Of a DNA stretch of 64,000 nucleotides, positions 58,345 to 64,000 are shown in pieces. The stretch's first letter is position 1. Each line of letters begins with the position of its first letter. The stretch comes from Streptomyces capitiformicae (GTDB lineage Bacteria > Actinomycetota > Actinomycetes > Streptomycetales > Streptomycetaceae), in contig NZ_CP022161.1 of the NCBI RefSeq assembly GCF_002214185.1, forward strand, positions 10,547,486 through 10,611,485, read 5' to 3'. The notes under the pieces are model-generated. The model was not told where the DNA came from. It ran no database searches and saw only the letters and a program-made list of their open reading frames with translations. Position numbers and translations under genes: made by a program.

Positions 58345-58951
58345 GCTGCGGCCTTTGGGAGACGACCTCAACGACGCCTCACGCGCGCTCGCCCAGGCCC
58401 TGCGGGAGCTGTTCGAAGGTCTGCAGGTGTCCGTCCGACGGTACGCCGCGCGCCGCGGACTCGACCCGGGCACGGTCTCGCGCTACCTCAACGGCACCCG
58501 GTTACCGCCGTGGCAGATGATCAGCGACCTCTTCGCGGACGTTGCCGAGCACCGGGGAACCGCGGTCACCACCGAGGCCATCGAGCTCGTACGAGGCCTG
58601 TACGGACTGGCCGTGGACGCCGCGTCCTCGCCCAAGCACGCGGTGGAGATCCTTGAGCAGCAGCTCGCCGACGCTGACCGGGTCTCCCGGCGATCCAGCG
58701 TCCGCGGCGACGTCCTGGGCGATGCGCTGCTGGACCGGACGCAGCGCATCGCCGACCTCGAGACGCGGCTCAACCAGCTTGAGGCCGACCGTATCGCGGA
58801 GCAGAAGCGGGCGGACGAGCTCGCGGCGGCACACCCGGACATCTCCGGCCTCATTGCCGAGCGCAACGAGCTCCGGCTGGAAGTCGAGCGGCTCCAGACG
58901 GACCTCAAAAAGGCACAGGCGCAGCGTGGGGGCACCGACGGAAGTCCGTAA
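58337..58951 (+). CDS. XRE-like HTH protein with C-terminal coiled coil
   Basis: A 204-residue protein from GTG 58337. The N-terminal HTH resembles those of actinobacterial XRE proteins (LQVSVRRYAARRGLDPGTVSRYLNGTRLPPWQMISDL). The C-terminal two-thirds is a long coiled coil (DRTQRIADLETRLNQLEADRIAEQKRADELAAAH; LRLEVERLQTDLKKAQAQ). No enzymatic domain is visible. Its pairing with a small membrane protein suggests a membrane-coupled regulator, but no function is known to me. Confidence 0.75.
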   Translation: MAELRPLGDDLNDASRALAQALRELFEGLQVSVRRYAARRGLDPGTVSRYLNGTRLPPWQMISDLFADVAEHRGTAVTTEAIELVRGLYGLAVDAASSPKHAVEILEQQLADADRVSRRSSVRGDVLGDALLDRTQRIADLETRLNQLEADRIAEQKRADELAAAHPDISGLIAERNELRLEVERLQTDLKKAQAQRGGTDGSP

Positions 58952-59056
58952 CCTTGGCCGATTCACCTCTCAGCGGAGATCGGTTCCCACGCTGCCGTAG
59001 GTCATTTCCCACCGTGCACGCTTGCTCCACCCCACGAACCATGTCCCGGCACCGGA

Positions 59057-59758
59057 TTACTTACCAATGTGCAGCGCTTCTTTCAGGAACACGGTGGCAT
59101 AGTTCGGGGTGCCCTGGGTGGTGATCACTTCGATGCATGCGCGCACGTGCCGGTCGTCTGCGGCCTCACGCAGTAGCACGTCGGCCAGGTCGGCGCGGGA
59201 GGTGAACATGCCGGGCAGCCGCTGTGGCGCGACGGCGATGCGGTAGTCAGTGACGGTCGTGGCGTCGAACAGTCCGGACGGGCGGACGATCGTCCAGTCG
59301 AGATCGGCGGCCTGCACGATCTCCTCCATGCGGCGCGCGTCCTCGTACAGAGGGCGCCCCATGGCCAGCAGAATCGGCCCGATCACCTTACGGAAAAAGA
59401 ACTTCTCCTCGGGCGGGAGCTCGGGGTGTACGCCGATCGAGGTCACGCACACCAGTCGCCGCAGGCCATGTCGGCTCATCGCCGCCATGATGTTGCGCGC
59501 ACTCTGGGAGAAGACAGTGACCGGTTCCCGGGTGTAGGGGACGCCGAGGCTCGAGACGACACGGTCGTGTCCGGCCACCACCTCGTCCACCGCTGCCGCG
59601 TCCAGCGCGTCCACGCCCGCCACCCGCAGCCGTTGCCCCTCGATCGGGAAGGCATCGGGCCGTCTGGTCACGGCGGTCACGGTGTGCCCCTCGTCGAGTG
59701 CCCGCTGGGTGACGAGCCGTCCGGTGGGGCCGTTCGCCCCGAAAACCACGAGCTTCAT
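59057..59758 (-). CDS. NAD(P)-dependent epimerase/reductase-like protein
   Basis: A 233-residue Rossmann protein of the NAD(P)H-binding (atypical SDR) type: MKLVVFGANGPTGRLVTQRALDEGHTVTAVTR (GxxGxxG variant GANGPTG), LVCVTSIGVHPELP and DWTIVRPSGLFD. It probably acts as a flavin or quinone/NADPH reductase or a binding protein. It is divergent from a TetR gene with a strong palindrome between them, so it is the likely target of that regulator. ATG 59758 was chosen over longer frames. Confidence 0.85.
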   Translation of the reverse strand: MKLVVFGANGPTGRLVTQRALDEGHTVTAVTRRPDAFPIEGQRLRVAGVDALDAAAVDEVVAGHDRVVSSLGVPYTREPVTVFSQSARNIMAAMSRHGLRRLVCVTSIGVHPELPPEEKFFFRKVIGPILLAMGRPLYEDARRMEEIVQAADLDWTIVRPSGLFDATTVTDYRIAVAPQRLPGMFTSRADLADVLLREAADDRHVRACIEVITTQGTPNYATVFLKEALHIGK

Positions 59759-59795
59759 GCGCTTCTCCCTGACAGTCGCCACTTGATAAGGTCGA

Positions 59796-59826
59796 GAACA
59801 TCGTTCCATAGACTGGAACGACGTTC
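59796..59826. promoter_or_regulatory. TetR operator between the reductase and tetR genes
   Basis: GAACATCGTTCCA and TGGAACGACGTTC form a 13 bp inverted repeat (12 of 13 matches) around TAGAC. It lies midway between the divergent starts, 15 bases before the TetR ATG, where the repressor would control both genes. Confidence 0.8.
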
Positions 59827-59841
59827 TAAATTGGAGCATAC

Positions 59842-60444
59842 ATGCCAGATCTGCCAGGGATCGTTCGACTCCGTGATCGGCGCGAGGCACTCACGCTGCG
59901 CGCGATCCTCACTGCCGCACGCAGGCTGTTCGCCGAACACGGCTACGCCCGCACGCCCATCCGCTCGATCGCGCAGGAAGCCGGCGTCGCGCCGCAGACC
60001 ATCTACACGCATTTCGGGTCCAAGGCCGGCGTTCTTACTGGGCTGGTCGATTTGATGGACGAGGAGGCAGGCCTACCGGACCTGATGGCCGAGGCGGCGG
60101 AGATGACAGACCCCGTCGAGCTCCTTGGACTGCTGGCCAGGGCCAGCAGCCAAGTCCGGGAGCGTTGTGGTGACATCGTCACCATGCTGAGTTCCGGCGC
60201 CGCAGTCGCCCCAGAAATCGCCGCCACACAGGCGGAAGGGGCTCGACGAAACAGGCTCGGCATCGAGATGGTCATCGAGCGCGTCCGCAGTACCGGACAC
60301 GGTGTCGATCCCAAGGCTGTGGACATCGCCGTCGCTCTGCTGAGCACCGGGATCCACGACAGCCTCGTCGTGGACTCCGGCTGGTCCCACGAAGACTACG
60401 AAGCATGGCTCAGGCGCACCCTCGTTGCCGCCGTGCTGAGTTAA
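59842..60444 (+). CDS. TetR family transcriptional regulator
   Basis: A 200-residue regulator with HTH ILTAARRLFAEHGYARTPIRSIAQEAGVAPQTIYTHFGSKAGVL. A ligand-binding domain follows (LLGLLARASSQVRERCGDIVTMLSSGA ... DIAVALLSTGIHDSLVVDSGWSHEDYEAWLRR). It is divergent from the reductase gene across the palindromic operator and probably represses it. It is followed at 15 bases by the CtaA-like gene, which may be co-transcribed. Confidence 0.9.
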   Translation: MPDLPGIVRLRDRREALTLRAILTAARRLFAEHGYARTPIRSIAQEAGVAPQTIYTHFGSKAGVLTGLVDLMDEEAGLPDLMAEAAEMTDPVELLGLLARASSQVRERCGDIVTMLSSGAAVAPEIAATQAEGARRNRLGIEMVIERVRSTGHGVDPKAVDIAVALLSTGIHDSLVVDSGWSHEDYEAWLRRTLVAAVLS

Positions 60445-60459
60445 GGAGTCGAAAACCCG

Positions 60460-61440
60460 GTGAAACAGGACTTAGCCGAAATGTGCTCGGCAATCAATCG
60501 TGGCCGCTCGTCTCCAGCTCGTCACCGCTATGCAACGGTGCGCCAGTTGGCGGCGACGTCGCTGGGGCTCAATGTCGTGCTCCTGGTCTCCGGTGGGGTG
60601 GTGCGGTTGACCGGCTCCGGACTGGGCTGCCCGACCTGGCCACGATGCACCGAGGCCTCGTTGGCCACTACTCCCGAGATGGGCGTCCATGGCTACATCG
60701 AGTTTGGTAACCGCCTGATCGGCGTCGTCCTCGAGCTGGTGGCCATCGCGCTGGTCGCCACCACGATTCGAACCCGGTCCGCGTCCCCGAAAGCATGGCT
60801 GTGGCTGGCCGGAGCACAGGCACTGGTAGTGCCCGCGCAGGCGCTGATCGGTGGGATACTGGTGCTTACCGATCTCAACCCCTACGTGCGGGCCCTGCAC
60901 TTCCTGATCTCGTTCCCGATCCTGTTCGCCGCCGCCGCGCTGCTGCGCCGCACACGGGACGGCGCCGGCCCACGGACAGCGACAGTTCGCCACGGACTAC
61001 GACTGCTCACCGGCGGGCTGCTGGCCACCGCCAGTGCCGTCCTCGTCGTCGGCGCATTTGTGACCGGCACCGGTCCGCACGCTGGCGACCCGCGAGCAGC
61101 TCGGCTGCCCTTCGATCCGGACACGCTCACCCAGGTACACGCCGACCTGGTATACCTCCTGCTCGGCCTCACCCTCGCCACCGCCGTCACGGCCCACGCC
61201 CTCCACGCTCCGAAGCGGGTACAACGCGGCATCATCGTGACGATCGCACTCATCGTGGCCCAAGGCGTACTGGGCTACGTCCAGTACCACACCGGTGTGC
61301 CCCCATTTCTGGTCGCACTACACATGCTGGGCGCAGGACTGATCTTCATCGCAACAGCCTGGACCCACTTGTGCACTACCGGACCGGCGTCGCCTGACAT
61401 CGCCTGCCGAACGGCAACGGCGCCTCCGTACCACGCCTGA
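60460..61440 (+). CDS. CtaA-like heme A synthase paralogue
   Basis: A 326-residue membrane protein with about eight helices, CtaA/COX15 family: VVRLTGSGLGCPTWPRCTEASL, HGYIEFGNRLIGVVLELVAI, RALHFLISFPILFAAAALL, VHADLVYLLLGLTLATAVTAHAL, GVPPFLVALHMLGAGLIFIATAWTH. The paired His residues in helices VHADL and ALHMLGA are the usual heme ligands. The chromosomal ctaA lies elsewhere in streptomycetes, so this is probably a second copy tied to the TetR locus. Start: GTG 60460. Confidence 0.85.
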   Translation: MKQDLAEMCSAINRGRSSPARHRYATVRQLAATSLGLNVVLLVSGGVVRLTGSGLGCPTWPRCTEASLATTPEMGVHGYIEFGNRLIGVVLELVAIALVATTIRTRSASPKAWLWLAGAQALVVPAQALIGGILVLTDLNPYVRALHFLISFPILFAAAALLRRTRDGAGPRTATVRHGLRLLTGGLLATASAVLVVGAFVTGTGPHAGDPRAARLPFDPDTLTQVHADLVYLLLGLTLATAVTAHALHAPKRVQRGIIVTIALIVAQGVLGYVQYHTGVPPFLVALHMLGAGLIFIATAWTHLCTTGPASPDIACRTATAPPYHA

Positions 61441-61739
61441 CAGCCGGGTTACAGGTTCCGGCACGGGATCGACGCCGACCACGACGGCCAAGTGCGCGGT
61501 GAGCGCCCTGCGAACCCTTCGACGGAGGCCACTCCCGAGTGGCTGACGGGTCTGATCGAAACAACGAACCCCGGCGTGCGGCCGTGGGTTCGTGCGCGGT
61601 GTCACGAATACGGCGGCTGTTTGGCATGGCGCGCGAGGTCAGAAAGGGTTGCCCAGGACACGGTAGCCGGAGACCGCGGCCCCCCAGCTGGGCGGTAGGT
61701 GATCCACACGGAGTACGGGCGATCGTCGCGAAGTCGTCG

Positions 61740-61945
61740 CTCAGGTGCGGCGTGTCCGCCAGGAGGAGGATCTCGGTGTACTGCTGGGCGAGCTCGGCCT
61801 GGTCGGCCGTGAGCTTCGGCCGGCGCCCGCTGACGCGGCCGCGGGCCCGCGCATAGGCGAGCCCGTCGTCCGTGTTCGCCACAATCAGCTCGCGCTGGAG
61901 TTCGGCGAGTTTGGACAGCATCCCGAACATGGCGTGGCCTCGACG
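61740..61945 (-). pseudogene. serine recombinase fragment
   Basis: The minus strand reads MFGMLSKLAELQRELIVANT followed by DDGLAYARARGRVSGRRPKLTADQAELAQQ, the C-terminal catalytic helix and the start of the DNA-binding domain of a Tn3/Hin-type recombinase. The N-terminal catalytic half and most of the HTH are missing, and neighbouring sequence on both sides is unrelated. Confidence 0.65.
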
Positions 61946-62390
61946 GCTGCCCGAACACGGTCATCGAGGTCACCCACGCCAGCTGACCCCCTGCCATGTA
62001 CCGGCAGCGTCGGCGATCTTTTCCGCCCGGAGTTGTTGCACGGGCATGACGCCGCACAACACCCGGTCGACGTTGGCCGGCCGTGCGGCCGAGTTTTGAT
62101 CCTGGAGACCAGCCCTGGGCAGGGGAGGCACGGTCAACTCCGTCGTACGGGCGGCCCATACACGTCCCGGACAGAACTCGGACAAACCCCTGACCAGGCC
62201 AGACAAGGCGCCAGCTGTCCGGGACAGCCAACTCCCATTGATCCCACCCGGCACGCTCCAGCAAGCTCTGACCAGCCCGTCCAGTCGCAAGACGCGCAGA
62301 CCAGCCCTCGAGAGCGGCCTGAACGTCACTCCGAAGAACTCTGTCGGGCTACTCAGCAACTGACGCCACATCACCAACTCTGGAGCCCTC
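61946..62390. other. no recognisable gene
   Basis: About 445 bases between the recombinase relic and the secreted protein gene. Long frames here show neither motifs nor normal codon bias. CCCTCATGCTC just before 62391 gives no strong ribosome site. Confidence 0.4.
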
Positions 62391-62771
62391 ATGCTCAAAA
62401 CACACATGCGCGTTTCCCGCCGAACGGCCGGCGTCGCCATCATCGCGGCAGCGGCGGCCACGGCCGCCTTCCTTCCAGCCAGCTCGGCGGCCGCCTCGGC
62501 GACCGCCTGCAGCAGTCTTCGGGCATACAGGCCCTACGAGACGGGAACACGGGTATACGGCGAAACCGAAGCAGGATCGTGCTCCAGCGGCACGCGGCTC
62601 CGCATGTACCTCTACGCCGACAGCACCCTGAAATCCTCCACGACCTGGACCGGGAGCAGCTGGCGCGTACTCTCCACTCCCTGTCTGCGTGGCACCCATC
62701 AGTACCGCGTGATCCTGGTGGACACCAGCACCGGCGTCGACGTTTCGAACTCCGCGTACATCACCTGCTGA
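62391..62771 (+). CDS. small secreted protein
   Basis: A 126-residue secreted protein with a basic N-terminus and signal AGVAIIAAAAATAAFLPASSAAA. A compact Cys-containing domain follows (CSSLRAYRPYETGTRVYGETEAGSCSSGTRLRMYLYADSTLKSS ... TPCLRGTHQYRVILVDTSTG ... YITC) with four Cys likely forming two disulfides. The beta-rich pattern resembles small extracellular proteins of actinomycetes. Function unknown. A hairpin follows the stop codon. Confidence 0.8.
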   Translation: MLKTHMRVSRRTAGVAIIAAAAATAAFLPASSAAASATACSSLRAYRPYETGTRVYGETEAGSCSSGTRLRMYLYADSTLKSSTTWTGSSWRVLSTPCLRGTHQYRVILVDTSTGVDVSNSAYITC

Positions 62772-62783
62772 ACCAAACACCAC

Positions 62784-62812
62784 AGCGGGCGACGGAGAAT
62801 CCGCCGCCCGCT
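62784..62812 (+). terminator. hairpin after the small secreted protein gene
   Basis: AGCGGGCG and its complement flank an inner CGG-AGAAT-CCG stem, 12 bases past the stop codon. Confidence 0.6.
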
Positions 62813-63075
62813 CCGGCACGCCCAGACTTCGGATGCCGCTCAGCGGCCGCTGGTGTCTGCTCACGCCCGAGCGCGAAGAGAATCAGGAGGATGGGTACGA
62901 CGTTGAACAGAGCTTCCATGGGATCCCCCCAAGGGCGTACGGCGACTCGCATAGTCCGGGTCTGCGGCCGGTCGACGGCCCGTTCCCCCAGCAACGCCCC
63001 TGGTCCAGTTGCAGAAGAAGCCACCGATGGGCCGAAGGGTATGTGTAGCGAACGGTGGAACTCGGTCGGATGTTT

Positions 63076-63330
63076 TCAACGGCGTCCGGCGGTGAGCCGG
63101 CCGTCGAAGGTGATGTCGAAGGCTTGGAGTGCGGCCTTCCAGCGCATGGTCCAGCGTTTGCGTCCGGTGCCGGTCGGGTCCAGGCTCATGACGGCCAGGT
63201 AGACGCACTTGAGAGCGGCTTGATCGGTGGGGAAGTGTCCCCGGGCTCGGACGGCCTTGCGGATCCGCGCGTTGATGCTCTCGATCGCGTTGGTGGTGCA
63301 GACGATCTTGCGATCTCCACGTCGAACTGG
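63076..63330 (-). pseudogene. IS256 family transposase, C-terminal fragment
   Basis: The minus strand reads KIVCTTNAIESINARIRKAV followed by RARGHFPTDQAALKCVYLAV, then TGRKRWTMRWKAALQAFDIT and GRLTAGRR with a stop at 63076. NAIESINARIR is the conserved IS256 motif carrying the catalytic Glu, and the rest is the usual C-terminus. The first 300 or so residues are absent. The upstream edge abuts the plus-strand RacO-like coding sequence, so the insertion or its deletion truncated that gene. Confidence 0.88.
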
Positions 63331-63666
63331 AGGAAGGGCACGAACTCCGCCCAGGCCGCCTCCCACGAGCGAAGCCGACAAGCCCGCGAGGACTTCGAAC
63401 GCACCAGCCCCGTTGCCCCGGCCGTAAGGCACATCGACCGGACTGTGGAGTTCCTGGACCTGGTGACCGCCTGCCACTCCTTCGTCGCCGCCGCCGGCCG
63501 TACCGTCCCCGGCCTGCGCGACCGCACCCTCAACGACGACGAACGCACCATCGTGCACGAGAACGTCGCCCGGGTTCGGGCCACCCTGGACTGGATCGAG
63601 ACCGCGGTCGACACCGGCAAGGTCGACATGGACGACGAACTGGCCCGCATGCTGAAGGGCGAGTAG
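63331..63666 (+). pseudogene. RacO-like (DUF6192-type) protein, N-terminus lost
   Basis: The frame enters from the IS256 fragment and reads SHERSRQAREDFERTSPVAP, IDRTVEFLDLVTACHSFVAA, VPGLRDRTLNDDERTIVHEN, VARVRATLDWIETAVDTGKV and DMDDELARMLKGE. This helical pattern matches proteins carried by Streptomyces plasmids and integrative elements and often named RacO. The N-terminal part was removed by the IS256 fragment. Two bases separate its stop from the next gene. The family name is from memory. Confidence 0.5.
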
Positions 63667-63668
63667 GC

Positions 63669-64000
63669 ATGCCCCGAGCCTCGCGGCGGCGGGGCGATGC
63701 CGCCCGGCGGCACGCGGACACCGTCCGGTTCGTGTTGTTCGAGGCCAGACCCGCCGGTCTGCTGTTCCCTCAGCTGGTACGCGCGAGCGATCTGTCCCCC
63801 AGTCAGGTGCGGTCCGGGCTTGCGGCCCTGAAGGACCAGGCGACGGAGAAGGGCTGGCCGCCGCTGATCTGGACCAGAGCCAACGGCTACCAGCTCGGTG
63901 CCGAGCGGGCCGCCCTGGAGGCACACGAACGGGCCGTGATCAGGGAGAAGCTGACCGAGTTCCGCCGGCTCATTACTGGCACCGTCGCCCCGCATGCCTC
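63669..64000 (+). CDS. RacP-like plasmid/integrative-element protein (partial)
   Basis: ATG 63669 starts MPRASRRRGDAARRHADTVR followed by FVLFEARPAGLLFPQLVRAS, a winged-helix-like segment (LSPSQVRSGLAALKDQATEKGWPPLIWTRANGYQL), then AVIREKLTEFRRLITGTVAP and the window edge. This resembles RacP, found with RacO on streptomycete conjugative elements. It suggests that an integrated element begins or continues beyond 64 kb. Moderate confidence; the family name is from memory. Confidence 0.55.
   Translation, partial: MPRASRRRGDAARRHADTVRFVLFEARPAGLLFPQLVRASDLSPSQVRSGLAALKDQATEKGWPPLIWTRANGYQLGAERAALEAHERAVIREKLTEFRRLITGTVAPHA

Noticed and set aside
61602..62264. 220 aa minus-strand frame
   Set aside because: Low-complexity antisense-like sequence; only the recombinase fragment in another frame is meaningful.

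Overview
The window is high-GC actinobacterial DNA, almost certainly a Streptomyces chromosome. Third-position GC is extreme, GTG starts are common, a modular type I polyketide synthase is present, and there are DUF397, YbjN, F420-dependent (LLM) and Mut7-C proteins and ricin-type CBM13 glycosidases. An ordinary housekeeping block (about 28.4-47.7 kb) sits between two mobile, rearranged regions. I saw no rRNA, tRNA or CRISPR array.

Left accessory region (1-28.2 kb). A minus-strand PKS fragment (AT C-terminus, DH, KR) runs off the left edge. At about 2085 it is fused to a truncated DUF418-type membrane protein. Next come a decayed GH31 glycosidase, an intact DUF418 paralogue, and a broken aldo/keto reductase joined to a membrane-protein tail. 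An intact zinc-uptake locus follows: aztA divergent from aztB-aztD-like-aztC-aztD. A truncated IS701-type element is fused to an 11 kb plus-strand PKS carrying three KS domains. That PKS breaks off inside an AT domain at about 24.24 kb, next to an IS5-type transposase fragment. The two PKS pieces end in complementary parts of what looks like one malonyl-type AT. A single inversion of about 22 kb plus a small deletion would explain their opposed orientation. Two small hypothetical genes, a decayed serine recombinase and a second, frameshifted IS701-type element close this region.

Central block (28.4-47.7 kb). Genes in order: cystathionine gamma-synthase; a degenerate sigma-factor-like protein with a small membrane partner; a MarR regulator; threonine dehydratase; a DrrAB-type ABC exporter behind a promoter whose 17 bp spacer is filled by a palindrome; GTP-type PEP carboxykinase; a TrhA/hemolysin III protein; a TetR regulator; and a Mut7-C RNase-fold protein. 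After these comes a kinase / YbjN / membrane protein / TerY-like VWA / PP2C cassette, which resembles the TerY-P phospho-signalling triad with two added members. A GH43-CBM13 arabinofuranosidase-type enzyme, an F420-dependent oxidoreductase and a DUF397 protein follow.

Right accessory region (48-64 kb). This holds a ComB-like phosphatase, then secreted arabinan/galactoside-degrading enzymes: GH127-CBM13, CBM13-GH62, and a GH27 cut short by a CGAGC-type microsatellite and an ISL3-type insertion sequence. After that come a frameshifted membrane protein, a two-gene membrane/HTH-coiled-coil unit, a TetR-NAD(P)H reductase pair around a strong operator, a CtaA-like protein, a recombinase relic, a small secreted protein and an IS256 remnant. 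The window ends in two genes that resemble plasmid/integrative-element RacO and RacP proteins.

Functional themes are zinc acquisition (azt), arabinan/arabinoxylan breakdown (GH43, GH62, GH127, the GH27 relic and an AbfB remnant), and a disrupted polyketide pathway. IS elements and deletions account for most broken genes. Calls are from reading sequence only; no database search was run.
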